Positions 1 through 8,121 of a DNA stretch of 64,000 nt are shown piece after piece. The DNA comes from Cellvibrio fontiphilus_A (GTDB lineage Bacteria > Pseudomonadota > Gammaproteobacteria > Pseudomonadales > Cellvibrionaceae), in contig NZ_JBHRTF010000003.1 in assembly GCF_042646205.1 (NCBI RefSeq), positions 434,001 to 498,000 on the forward strand. The letters run 5' to 3'. Under the pieces are notes generated by a model that saw nothing but the letters and a program-made list of their open reading frames with translations, had not been told where the DNA came from and searched no databases. Position numbers and translations under genes: made by a program. Within the stretch, counting starts at the first letter, position 1. Every line of letters starts with the position of its first letter.

Positions 1-1
1 C

Positions 2-859
2 TTATTGTTTGCATTTTTTGTGGTGATGTATTCCATTTCCCAAGTGAATGACAGCAAGTACCGCGTATTGTCCGATACCTTTATTGAAGCTTTTCACCTA
101 CCTACAGATTCTCAAGCCAACAAAGAGCCTTCTGATCAAGTGGCGCCCGCTGCCGATTTGATTTCGCCTATCGATATGGGGAAATCTACCCACGATGTGG
201 AGCAAACAGACGAAGTGCCGCCACAGATTGTCGATAGCAGTCAAAATGCTGTTAAGCAACTGGTTCCGGCTGAAACAGCTGACGCAGCAGTCAAAACCAG
301 CGATGAACTGACGCAGATTTCCGATTTGGTTTCTGAAAAGTTTGCCCCGCTCATTAGTGATCAGGTAATTCAGGTTTCAAGCAATGAACTTTGGCTGCAG
401 ATAGAGTTGAAGGACAGTATTTTATTTTCATCAGGCAGTGCCGATACCAGCGAACAGGCGCGACGGATTTTTGATGAAATCGCCGCAATTCTCGCTGGCT
501 ACTCCAATCCGGTTCAGGTGGAAGGGTTTACCGATAACGTGCCAATCAACAGTCCCAAATATCCCACGAACTGGGAGCTCTCTACGGCGCGTGCCAGTGC
601 GATTGTTAAACATCTTGCGGCGAAGGGGGTGGCGCCTGAGCGTTTATCGGCTGTTGGTTATGGTGAGTACCAACCCAAGGTGCCTAACGATTCGGAGCAG
701 GGCAGGGCGCAGAATCGCCGTGTTGCCATTATGATTGCCAAGCGCAAAATGGATCGTCCCCGTGCATCACTGGAGGCTACAGCCAGCTCCACTCCAACCA
801 GTTCTTCTACATCCAGCGCTGCTGTTGTTATTTCGTCCGGCTCCAACCCCGTGAATTAA
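2..859 (+). CDS. motD: Flagellar motor stator protein MotD (MotB family), 5' end outside window
   Basis: This is the second stator subunit of a flagellar motor: it anchors the proton channel to peptidoglycan. The gene is cut by the window edge. What remains starts in the single N-terminal membrane helix (LLFAFFVVMYSISQVND, the classic MotB pattern). A Ser/Pro/acidic linker of about 110 residues follows, then an OmpA-type peptidoglycan-binding domain (about residues 130-250 of the visible part) with TDNVPINS, NWELSTARA, GYGEYQPK and NRRV. The C-terminus is a Ser/Thr-rich tail. MotB and MotD share this fold; MotD is chosen because parC, parP and cheW follow, as in the Pseudomonas motCD-parCP-cheW order. 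The channel aspartate lies upstream and cannot be checked. Confidence 0.9.
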   Translation, partial: LLFAFFVVMYSISQVNDSKYRVLSDTFIEAFHLPTDSQANKEPSDQVAPAADLISPIDMGKSTHDVEQTDEVPPQIVDSSQNAVKQLVPAETADAAVKTSDELTQISDLVSEKFAPLISDQVIQVSSNELWLQIELKDSILFSSGSADTSEQARRIFDEIAAILAGYSNPVQVEGFTDNVPINSPKYPTNWELSTARASAIVKHLAAKGVAPERLSAVGYGEYQPKVPNDSEQGRAQNRRVAIMIAKRKMDRPRASLEATASSTPTSSSTSSAAVVISSGSNPVN

Positions 860-1136
860 TAGGATTTACTTGCTTCGTCCCCTCTCGTTTATCAAAAGCC
901 TGCCGCTATAAAGTAAAAGCTCGGTTGTTAACTTGCAGTTGTTGCCTGCTGGGCAATACTTAGTTTTCCTTGATTAAAAAGTGATCTTTTCTGCATTGGC
1001 ATCAAGGTGAATAAAGGCGACAATTGAATTATTTGTTGTGTTACCTAGAGGTGCATTCTGGCAATAGGCATAATCTTTGCTTTTGTCGCTGTAATGAACA
1101 AAGTGACTGGTAATTGACGCCGGTGAGGGTTGAATT

Positions 1137-1976
1137 GTGCGTGTGATAGCGATAGCAAACCAAAAAGGCGGTGTGGGTAAAACCACTACCACAGTTTCCC
1201 TGGGTGGCTTGATAGCGGCTACCGGGAAGCGTGTGTTGCTATTGGATATAGACCCTCATGGTTCCTTGTCCACCTATTTTCGTCAGGATCCTGACAATCA
1301 ATTACTGAGCAGTTATACCTTGTTCCAGGAGCGCAAGAGTCTTACGCGCGAGTCTGTGTCCCGTTTGATAGTGGCAACCGATTTTCCCAACATCAGTCTG
1401 ATCCCTTCGGCTACCGCTCTCGCCACGCTTGAACGCCAAGCCATAGGGCAGGACGGCATGGGGCTGGTGTTGAGTCGCGCCTTGGCACTCATCGCCAATG
1501 ACTACGACTACGTACTTATCGATACACCTCCCTTACTTGGTGTACTCATGGTGAACGCTTTGGCCGCCTGTCAGTATTTGGTGATTCCGGTACAAACCGA
1601 ATTCCTTGCTCTCAAGGGCTTGGAGCGTATGGTAAACACCCTGAACATGATGTCTCGTTCGCGCAAAAAGGCGCTGGATTACACCATAGTGCCAGTTATG
1701 TTTGATCGCCGGACCCAAGCGTCGGTAACCAGTTTGCGCACCATTCGCAATACCTATCCCGCACAAGCCTGGCCTGGTCATGTACCCGTCGATACACGCT
1801 TTCGTGATGCCAGCAAAGCGGGCATACCTCCGCATTTGTTTGATCCTGCGAGCCGCGGCGTGGAGGCTTATATTGCGCTTTGGCATTGGCTGGAGAAAAA
1901 GATTCGTGCTGATGAACTGCAACAAGTTCAACCAGCCACTATGACGCTGGTAAACAAGGCGGGTGTGGTGTCGTGA
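1137..1976 (+). CDS. parC: ParA-family ATPase ParC, polar positioning of chemotaxis arrays
   Basis: This 279-residue ParA/MinD-type ATPase has a deviant Walker A at residues 10-17 (KGGVGKTT, lysines 10 and 15), the LLLDIDP switch at 35-40 and a Walker B (VLIDTPP) near residue 128. In Vibrio and Pseudomonas the homologue ParC gathers chemoreceptor arrays at the flagellated pole. The start chosen is GTG at 1137, six bases before another possible GTG. Its last four bases overlap the start of the next gene (GTGA), so the two are probably translationally coupled. It could be called a Soj/ParA protein on sequence alone; the CheW-domain partner directly downstream argues for ParC rather than a chromosome-partition ParA. 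Confidence 0.87.
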   Translation: MRVIAIANQKGGVGKTTTTVSLGGLIAATGKRVLLLDIDPHGSLSTYFRQDPDNQLLSSYTLFQERKSLTRESVSRLIVATDFPNISLIPSATALATLERQAIGQDGMGLVLSRALALIANDYDYVLIDTPPLLGVLMVNALAACQYLVIPVQTEFLALKGLERMVNTLNMMSRSRKKALDYTIVPVMFDRRTQASVTSLRTIRNTYPAQAWPGHVPVDTRFRDASKAGIPPHLFDPASRGVEAYIALWHWLEKKIRADELQQVQPATMTLVNKAGVVS

Positions 1977-3016
1977 CAAACCGAAAAACGCCTGAGGGCG
2001 ATATAGAGTCACCGGATGCGAGCTTGAGTCATTATTTTGATGACTTGCTCGGTATAGGTGATGTAATTGGTGAGGCGATTGCGACGATGGAATCGCAGCC
2101 TGTTTCGGTTGCTGCCAATGCGGGATTGGCGCGTGTAGTGAATTTGCCGACAAAAAAAAAACCATCGGAAAAACCTCTCAAAAACTCTGCAGGTGTTGGT
2201 TCCAAACCAAGAGCGCTGACGAAATCTGATACCAAAAAAACGCTGCTTGCCGATCCTGTACAAACACCAGAGCAAAAGCAACAGCTGGAAAAGTTGCTGC
2301 AATCGGTGAGCGCACAGTTACTGGTTGAGGCCCCGGTGGTTGACTCGCCCAAGGTGGCAATACCTGTTGCGCTCGGCACTGAGTCCAAAACACACTTCGT
2401 TGTTGATGAAAATGAAATTCAAGAATGGGACATAGGCACACCCGACGAGGTGCCTGTGGACGTCGGCACGGATCTGGCGTCCGGGCATCTGCAAGTTGCT
2501 ACTGAATCTCATACCGGTTTCAAAATGGACGGTTTGGAGTGGCTTGAAAATGGTAGGCCGCAGTGGGCTCAGTCGCGCTTTGATGTGCTGTTGTTTAAGG
2601 TTGCTGGTCTAACTTTGGCCGTGCCACTCATCTCACTTGGGCAAATACAGCCATTAACAGATGAATTGACTCCTTTGTTTGGTCAGGCGGATTGGTTTAT
2701 GGGCCTGCAACCGACGCCTGCTGGAAAAATTCGCACAGTGAATACGGCTAAATTTGTGATGCCAGAGCGTTACGATGACTCTTTTTTGCAGACCGCTAAA
2801 TACGTAATGTCTATTAACGGTGTCCCCTGGGGGTTGGCGGTAGACTCGGTAAACCAACCCATCACCTTGCAGCCCGAGGATGTAAAATGGCGTAGTGATC
2901 GAGGCAAACGCCCCTGGTTGGCTGGAACGGTTAAGGACCATATGTGTGCCTTGCTGGATATCCCGCGTATTGGTCAAATTTTGGTAGAAGCAGATAAAAA
3001 CTTCGTATCGGCTTGA
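1973..3016 (+). CDS. parP: CheW-domain protein ParP-like, partner of ParC
   Basis: The protein has 347 residues: a long low-complexity N-terminal part (about 1-190, rich in Lys, Ser, Pro and acidic residues) and a C-terminal CheW-like domain (about 200-345, from FDVLLFKVAGLTLAVPL to the end). In Vibrio, ParP links ParC to the receptor-kinase array through such a C-terminal domain. The start GTG at 1973 overlaps the parC stop. There is no kinase or receiver domain, so it is an adaptor and not a CheV. ParP assignment rests on the domain layout and on the position between parC and cheW; the N-terminal linker is not conserved enough to help. Confidence 0.8.
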   Translation: MTNRKTPEGDIESPDASLSHYFDDLLGIGDVIGEAIATMESQPVSVAANAGLARVVNLPTKKKPSEKPLKNSAGVGSKPRALTKSDTKKTLLADPVQTPEQKQQLEKLLQSVSAQLLVEAPVVDSPKVAIPVALGTESKTHFVVDENEIQEWDIGTPDEVPVDVGTDLASGHLQVATESHTGFKMDGLEWLENGRPQWAQSRFDVLLFKVAGLTLAVPLISLGQIQPLTDELTPLFGQADWFMGLQPTPAGKIRTVNTAKFVMPERYDDSFLQTAKYVMSINGVPWGLAVDSVNQPITLQPEDVKWRSDRGKRPWLAGTVKDHMCALLDIPRIGQILVEADKNFVSA

Positions 3017-3155
3017 TCGGTTTTCCTTCCAAGCTTGAAAGTCTATGAGCCTCGGCTCACGCAAACAAAAGTGGCATGAGAAAAGTCATCGGCTATAGTT
3101 ATAGCGACATTTACATGATCTACTGCCGCGTTGGCAGTGAAGAGGAATATTAAAC

Positions 3156-3641
3156 ATGGCAACTGATGCAGCAAAAAATAAAAGCACTGACGATCCCATA
3201 TTGCAGTGGGTAACTTTCCGTCTGGATGGAGAGACCTATGGCATCAATGTAATGCAAGTGCAGGAAGTGCTGCGTTACTCGGAGATTGCTCCTGTGCCGG
3301 GCGCGCCCTCCTATGTGCTGGGTATTATCAATTTGCGTGGTAATGTGGTGACGGTTATCGACACCCGCCATCGCTTTAACTTGTCCAGTGGTGAAATTAC
3401 TGACAATACCCGTATCGTGATTATTGAAACAGATCGTCATGTGATTGGCATTTTGGTCGATAGCGTTGCTGAAGTGGTTTATTTGCGTCAATCTGAAATT
3501 GAAATGGCACCGAATGTGGGGAACGAGGAGAGTGCAAAATTCATTCAGGGTGTATGCCACAAAAACAATGAGCTGTTAATTCTGATTGACCTGAATAAAT
3601 TGCTGACCAGTGAAGAGTGGTCAGAGTTGGAAGATATTTAA
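3156..3641 (+). CDS. cheW: Chemotaxis coupling protein CheW
   Basis: A 161-residue single-domain CheW, close to the usual length. It joins chemoreceptors to the kinase CheA at the inner face of the cytoplasmic membrane. Family signatures are visible along the whole chain: WVTFRLDGETYGINVMQVQEVL near the start, VPGAPSYVLGIINLRG around residues 47-62, the IDTRHRF turn, and ILVDSVAEVV in the second half. It lies 139 bases after parP and is preceded by GAGGAA at good spacing. A hairpin directly after the stop probably ends its transcript. The CheA and receptor partners are not in this window. Confidence 0.95.
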   Translation: MATDAAKNKSTDDPILQWVTFRLDGETYGINVMQVQEVLRYSEIAPVPGAPSYVLGIINLRGNVVTVIDTRHRFNLSSGEITDNTRIVIIETDRHVIGILVDSVAEVVYLRQSEIEMAPNVGNEESAKFIQGVCHKNNELLILIDLNKLLTSEEWSELEDI

Positions 3642-3648
3642 ATTTATT

Positions 3649-3680
3649 CTCCCTTGATTGGCCTTTGCCAATGAAGGGAG
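3649..3680 (+). terminator. Hairpin after cheW, terminator or attenuator
   Basis: A 14-base arm (CTCCCTTGATTGGC) pairs with GCCAATGAAGGGAG across a CTTT loop with one mismatch, and is followed by ATTTTAG. It begins eight bases after the cheW stop. The run of T is short, so read-through into the next gene is possible. The alternative ATG at 3671 of the downstream gene lies inside this arm, which argues for the later start at 3698. Confidence 0.6.
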
Positions 3681-3697
3681 ATTTTAGAGACGTATTC

Positions 3698-4081
3698 ATG
3701 ACACTGCTGGAAATTGGGCTGCTCATAAGTTTAGGGATTGGCTTGCTTGCCTTGGCTTGTGCATTGGTTAGTTTGCGTCGTGTCCGCTTGCAGGCGAGTG
3801 CGACTGAAAAACTGATGCAGAAACTCATGCGTGAAGTAGCTGCTTCGAGCAGTGGTTCAGTGGGTATGGGCCAGCGTTTATTAGCGATGGAAAAGCGTCT
3901 GCAATCAGAGAGTAAAAAAACGGAAAAAATCGATTACTACAATGACGATGAATTCCAGCCTTACTCGCAGGCGGCGCAAATGTTCAAAATGGGTATGGAT
4001 TGCGAAGAGGTTGCGCGGCGTTGCGGTTTATCGCGCGCCGAAGCTTCATTGTTGGAAATGATGCAAAAGTCGAGTCGATAA
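3698..4081 (+). CDS. DUF2802 family membrane-anchored protein
   Basis: With the start at ATG 3698 (AGAGA seven bases upstream) the product has 127 residues. A hydrophobic segment at about 5-27 (IGLLISLGIGLLALACALV) is followed by a basic, helical stretch and a C-terminal part with the pattern QAAQMFKMGMDCEEVARRCGLSRAEASLL. That last part looks like a small helix-turn-helix and is typical of DUF2802 proteins, which regularly follow cheW in Pseudomonas-like flagellar clusters. Their function is unknown; location suggests a membrane-linked role in motility or chemotaxis. Earlier in-frame starts at 3617 and 3671 would run through cheW or the terminator hairpin and are less likely. Confidence 0.75.
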   Translation: MTLLEIGLLISLGIGLLALACALVSLRRVRLQASATEKLMQKLMREVAASSSGSVGMGQRLLAMEKRLQSESKKTEKIDYYNDDEFQPYSQAAQMFKMGMDCEEVARRCGLSRAEASLLEMMQKSSR

Positions 4082-4133
4082 TCACTTCGTTTTTGTTATT
4101 ACTCTTTAGCATTTAATGAATTGCTACATATAA

Positions 4134-4170
4134 ACACAAAAGGCGATCGATGGATCGCCTTTTGTGTTTT
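4134..4170. terminator. Bidirectional intrinsic terminator
   Basis: A perfect 15-bp stem (ACACAAAAGGCGATC, loop GATG, GATCGCCTTTTGTGT) with A-rich and T-rich flanks. It sits between the converging DUF2802 gene and yciK and can serve both strands. Confidence 0.85.
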
Positions 4171-4199
4171 TCCGGGTCAGCAATTTAAGTGCTGCTTAT

Positions 4200-4952
4200 T
4201 CAGTGGTGAAATTGAAATGAATTGCCACTGATGCCAAGCGAGTCATCGCCCAATAAATACACATAGGCGGGCATTAATACATCGGGGGTTTTAACAGTAT
4301 CGGGATTTTCAGCAGGATAGGCGGCGGCGCGCATTTCAGTGCGAGTGGCGCCTGGATTTATGCTGTTAACACGAATTCGCGTGGCGCCCTCCAGCTCGTC
4401 GTGCAGGGTTTGCATTAAATTTTCTGCCGCCGCTTTGGATGCGGCATAAGCTCCCCAAAATGCTCGCCCTTTAAAGGCAACACTGGAACTGGTAAATAAT
4501 ACGCTGGCATTTTCGGCGCGCTCCAGCAGTGGGAGCAGTGCTTGGGTCATCATAAATGGTGCGTTGGCATTAACTTGCATGCAGCGTTGCCAGGCACTGA
4601 CTGAGTAATTGCTAATCGGCGTGCGCTCGCCTAAATCAGCTGCATTGTGTAGCAGGCCATCTACACGTCCAAACGTATCTTCAAGCGCATTACACATATC
4701 GTCGTAATCTTTTTCTAGCGCACTTTCAAAATTGATGGGATAAATGGCTGGCTGTGGGTGGCCTGCTGCTTCAATTTCATCGTAAACCGCTTCCAGCTTG
4801 CTCATGGTTCTGCCGCATAAAATGACAGTCGCTCCGCAGGCGGCAAAAGTTTTGGCAGCACAGCGGCCTATGCCTGCTCCTGCACCGGTGACAATAATAA
4901 TTTTGTTCTGTAACGAATCAGGTTTTATGGCGTAATCGGGTGGAATATTCAT
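4200..4952 (-). CDS. yciK: Short-chain dehydrogenase, YciK family
   Basis: This 250-residue SDR oxidoreductase has the NAD(P)-binding TGAGAGIG motif at residues 22-29, the NAA of the NNAG motif at 103-105, a serine cluster (SSS, 155-157) and the catalytic Tyr169-x3-Lys173 pair. Those are all the residues needed for activity. The substrate is unknown in the YciK family. The upstream neighbours mupP and ubiG, in the same direction and 41 bases away, match the Pseudomonas ubiG-mupP-yciK order. It ends facing a strong bidirectional terminator. Subfamily assignment rests mainly on this order. Confidence 0.85.
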   Translation of the reverse strand: MNIPPDYAIKPDSLQNKIIIVTGAGAGIGRCAAKTFAACGATVILCGRTMSKLEAVYDEIEAAGHPQPAIYPINFESALEKDYDDMCNALEDTFGRVDGLLHNAADLGERTPISNYSVSAWQRCMQVNANAPFMMTQALLPLLERAENASVLFTSSSVAFKGRAFWGAYAASKAAAENLMQTLHDELEGATRIRVNSINPGATRTEMRAAAYPAENPDTVKTPDVLMPAYVYLLGDDSLGISGNSFQFHH

Positions 4953-4993
4953 AACAGTTCTTCGCTCAATAATCAGGCTCTGGCAGTCGTTAC

Positions 4994-5662
4994 TTACAGA
5001 TATTTTTCAATAATAGGCCAGATTTCATCAGCATGATTTACGCTGTAATCTGCATTCCAATCGGTTGGGTTTTCGTTGATGTCGAGATAGCCATAGGTGG
5101 CTGCAATGGTGATGCTACCTGCATCTCTTCCGCAATCGATATCGCGTTTGTGATCACCAATATAAATAATTTCTTGCGGTGCGCAGCCCAATTGTTTGCT
5201 TGCAAGGTGTAAGCATTCAGGATCAGGTTTACTGCGAGCGACATCATCGGGGCAAATAACACTGACGGGTGCTGGCTGAATCGCCAGGGCAGACATAAGC
5301 GGCAGGGTGTAAGCCGCTGGTTTATTGGTGGCAATTCCCCATGCAATATTTTTGCTAGCCAGGTTATCCAGCAATGCTTGAATGCCCGGGAAGGGTTGGG
5401 TGTAAACCGCGATATGATCCAGATAAAGCGCCAGTAACCGCTCGCGCAACCGCTCAAATTGTGAATGGCTATCGTCAATTTCAAAAGCCAATTTGATTAA
5501 GGCTTTTGAGCCATTGGATACACCGGCTCGTATGGTTTCCGGGCTCAGCTCGACCAGTCCTTCTTCGGCTCGCAGTTGATTAACCACTACTACAAAATCA
5601 GGTGCGGTATCCAGAAGTGTGCCGTCCAGGTCAAACATTACTGCACGAATTTTTTGCTTCAT
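4994..5662 (-). CDS. mupP: N-acetylmuramic acid 6-phosphate phosphatase MupP (HAD family)
   Basis: A 222-residue HAD phosphatase of the phosphoglycolate-phosphatase type. Motif I is FDLDGTLLDT with Asp11 and Asp13. A helical cap follows, then the motif III lysine (RSKPDPECL) and the motif IV acidic pair in YIGDHKRDID. In Pseudomonas this gene, immediately after ubiG, removes phosphate from MurNAc-6-phosphate in the cell-wall recycling route that bypasses de novo UDP-MurNAc synthesis. Its ATG overlaps the ubiG stop by one base (TAATG). On sequence alone it could be called Gph, a phosphoglycolate phosphatase; the ubiG-mupP-yciK context decides for MupP. Confidence 0.85.
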   Translation of the reverse strand: MKQKIRAVMFDLDGTLLDTAPDFVVVVNQLRAEEGLVELSPETIRAGVSNGSKALIKLAFEIDDSHSQFERLRERLLALYLDHIAVYTQPFPGIQALLDNLASKNIAWGIATNKPAAYTLPLMSALAIQPAPVSVICPDDVARSKPDPECLHLASKQLGCAPQEIIYIGDHKRDIDCGRDAGSITIAATYGYLDINENPTDWNADYSVNHADEIWPIIEKYL

Positions 5663-6366
5663 TATTCGCCGACCTTTTTGGCGTGCACCAAATAATTTAC
5701 GCTCACATCGTTGGGGTTTAACTTGTAGTGCTTGGTGAGCGGGTTATAGGTCATGCCCGTTATGGTTTGCAATTCCAGCCTAGCAGCGCGCAGCCACTGT
5801 GCCAATTCAGACGGGCGAATAAATTTGCTGTATTCATGGGTGCCTTTAGGCAGGAGTTTCAATAAATACTCCGCACCAATAATCGCGAATGCATAGGATT
5901 TTGGATTGCGGTTGATGGTTGAGAAATAGACATCGCCGCCAGGTTTTACCAATTGCGCGCAAGCTTTTACCACGGATGCCGGATCAGGTACGTGCTCCAG
6001 CATTTCCATACAGGTGACGACATCAAACGCCTCTGGCATTTGTGTGGCTTTATCCTCGGCGGTAATTTGCTCGTAGGTTAATTCCACGCCAGTTTCCAGT
6101 GCATGCAGGCGCGCAACTGCAAGTGGCGCTTCGCCCATATCTATACCTGTTACCGAAGCACCACGTAGCGCGAGCGATTCCGCCAGAATGCCGCCTCCAC
6201 AACCCACATCAATTACCTTTTTTTGTGCGACCGGCGAGCGCTGGTCAATAAAATTAGCGCGTAGTGGGTTAATGTCGTGAAGTGGTTTGAATTCGCTGTT
6301 TTTGTCCCACCAGCGACTGGCGAGGGCTTCAAATTTTGCTATTTCAGCGGTATCGACATTGGCCAT
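5662..6366 (-). CDS. ubiG: Ubiquinone biosynthesis O-methyltransferase UbiG
   Basis: This 234-residue class I SAM methyltransferase carries out both O-methylation steps of ubiquinone synthesis. The N-terminus (EIAKFEALASRWWD) and the phrase ANFIDQRS are characteristic of UbiG. SAM motif I is VIDVGCGGGILAESLA (about 51-66) with the acidic residue in VTGIDMG. A later stretch, YAFAIIGAEYLLKLLPKGTH followed by KFIRPSEL, is the amphipathic part thought to touch the membrane in this family. Length matches E. coli UbiG (240). It heads the minus-strand group ubiG-mupP-yciK. Confidence 0.96.
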   Translation of the reverse strand: MANVDTAEIAKFEALASRWWDKNSEFKPLHDINPLRANFIDQRSPVAQKKVIDVGCGGGILAESLALRGASVTGIDMGEAPLAVARLHALETGVELTYEQITAEDKATQMPEAFDVVTCMEMLEHVPDPASVVKACAQLVKPGGDVYFSTINRNPKSYAFAIIGAEYLLKLLPKGTHEYSKFIRPSELAQWLRAARLELQTITGMTYNPLTKHYKLNPNDVSVNYLVHAKKVGE

Positions 6367-6425
6367 AAATTGTTCCGTCTGTCTGAGGGTGAGTTATAAA
6401 GGTTCGATAAATCCAGCGGCGTTAA

Positions 6426-7766
6426 TTAATTGCGCGCGCTAATTTGTTTACGCCACCAATTGGCCTTGCCAAGAATCTCGCGTTCATTGAGGCTGAGCAA
6501 AACCCGGTTGGCGAGAAGGCATTTCCCCTCTACCCAAACATGGGTAACTGCTTGTCCTGCATGGTTGTAAACCAGTTGTGAGGCGGGGTTGTAAAGCGGC
6601 TGCATGGTTAGTCCTCCCAAATCAACGGCTGTTATGTCTGCTGCTTTGCCTACCTCAAGGCTGCCTATAATTTCGTCCAACCCCAAGGCCTTGGCTCCAT
6701 TGAGTGTTGCCATGCGCAGGGCAGTGTGGGCATCTACCGCGGCTGCATCACCGGCAATGGCTTTAGCCAGCAGTGCTGCCGTCTTTAATTCGCTGAATAA
6801 ATCCAGATCATTGTTACTGGCTGCGCCATCGGTCCCCAAGGCGACATTCACGCCGGCTTTGAGCAGTTTATCTACCGGGCAAAAACCGCTCGCTAATTTT
6901 AAGTTGGATTCAGGGCAGTGGATCACATGAGCGCCGGATTCTTGCAAGAGTTTGACATCAAGCCCGTCAATTTGGGTCATGTGTACGCATTGGGTTAGGG
7001 GGGATAAGAGCCCCAGGTCCATCAAGCGCTGACTCGGACGGCGACCATACTGTGCGATGGAGTCATTCACTTCCTGTAGCGTTTCATGCAGATGGATATG
7101 AACCGGTATGTCCATTTCTTGAGCGAGTACCGCGATTTTCTCAAGTGGTGTGTCCGAGACTGTATAGGGAGCGTGTGGGCCAAAGGTGATGTTGATCAGG
7201 TGATTGCCGCGGAAGTTGTCGTGCAGGCTCAATCCTTTACTGAGGTAATCGTCCGGCCCCATGCCCCAGGCGGTGGGGAAATCAAAAATCGGAAAAGCCA
7301 ACTGGCAGCGAATCTTGGCATCCAGGCAGGTCTGCGCGGCTTGCTCAGGGTAGAAATACATGTCGGCAAAACAAGTGGTGCCACTTTTAATCATCTCTGC
7401 AAGCGCAAGCTCAGTGCCGTCGCGCACAAAATCCTCACTCACCCAGCGGCTCTCGGTGGGCCAGATATGATCATTGAGCCAGTTGTGCAGAGGTTGGTCA
7501 TCTGCATAGCCTCGCAGCAAACTCATGGCTGCATGTCCGTGGGCGTTAACCAGGCCGGGAATTAGCACTTGGTTGCCAAGGTTTAACGTTTCTTTGGCGA
7601 TAAATCGCCGATCTGCCTCTTCTTGCGGTGCCAATGCAACAATTTGCCCCTTATCTATAGCGATTGAGCAGTTTTCCAGCACCCGATTGGCAGGTACTAC
7701 AGGGATAATCCAGCGCGCTTTGATTAGCAGGTCGATGTTATTGGTGTTCACAGCATGGCTCGGCAT
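6426..7766 (-). CDS. mtaD: Methylthioadenosine/S-adenosylhomocysteine deaminase-like amidohydrolase
   Basis: This is a TRZ/ATZ-type metal-dependent amidohydrolase of 446 residues with the start at ATG 7766; a TTG at 7820 would add 18 residues and lacks a good ribosome-binding site. The metal ligands are visible: His76 and His78 (NAHGHAAM), a central HIHLHET histidine, HCPESN, and the aspartate of GTDGAASNNDLD. In Pseudomonas the equivalent gene next to ubiG deaminates methylthioadenosine and adenosylhomocysteine, opening the inosine route of methionine salvage. Substrate is inferred from that neighbourhood; guanine-type or chlorohydrolase activity cannot be excluded from sequence. Confidence 0.85.
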   Translation of the reverse strand: MPSHAVNTNNIDLLIKARWIIPVVPANRVLENCSIAIDKGQIVALAPQEEADRRFIAKETLNLGNQVLIPGLVNAHGHAAMSLLRGYADDQPLHNWLNDHIWPTESRWVSEDFVRDGTELALAEMIKSGTTCFADMYFYPEQAAQTCLDAKIRCQLAFPIFDFPTAWGMGPDDYLSKGLSLHDNFRGNHLINITFGPHAPYTVSDTPLEKIAVLAQEMDIPVHIHLHETLQEVNDSIAQYGRRPSQRLMDLGLLSPLTQCVHMTQIDGLDVKLLQESGAHVIHCPESNLKLASGFCPVDKLLKAGVNVALGTDGAASNNDLDLFSELKTAALLAKAIAGDAAAVDAHTALRMATLNGAKALGLDEIIGSLEVGKAADITAVDLGGLTMQPLYNPASQLVYNHAGQAVTHVWVEGKCLLANRVLLSLNEREILGKANWWRKQISARN

Positions 7767-8121
7767 AAAGAGGCTAAATAACTTGGTAATCAAGGAAAAA
7801 AGGCGGCCAGTATACTGCAATGGGGGCTGCTATCGATGACTGATTCCAGCCTTGTGCCAGAAGGCAAAAACTCTTGTGATTTCATAGGGAAAGCAAATGC
7901 GTGGAGTGCCTATGTGTCGGTTTTTATGCTACCATCGCGCCCCTGAAATAAGCCTTAGGCGCATTTTTAGCCACTTCCTTAGTGTTTTTGGGTGGCCCGC
8001 TACTAGGGTAGCTGTTTTTGCTTTTAACGATTCAGCGCCGTGATAGGGCCTATCCGCCGAATTACCCGCTACCAGCAATCACCATAACCAAAGCTTTAAT
8101 AAAAAGGAAAGCTGTCATCCC
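7767..8121. other. Intergenic region between mtaD and gyrA
   Basis: This 355-base gap must hold the divergent promoters of the mtaD-like gene and gyrA. A TATGCTACCAT stretch near 7925-7935 resembles an extended -10 element (TGC plus TACCAT), but no convincing -35 is found at the expected distance. A small palindrome GATAGGGCCTATC occurs at 8042-8054 in what would be the gyrA leader. A purine-rich AAAAAGGAAAG near 8101 is the likely gyrA ribosome-binding site. No open frame here looks real. Confidence 0.4.

Noticed and set aside
1533..2165. 210-codon antisense open frame across parC and parP
   Set aside because: It covers two well-supported coupled genes, and the predicted protein has no recognisable pattern.
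7767..7820. Upstream TTG start for the mtaD-like gene
   Set aside because: The added residues are hydrophobic and unlike the family, and no ribosome-binding site precedes the TTG; ATG 7766 gives the normal length.
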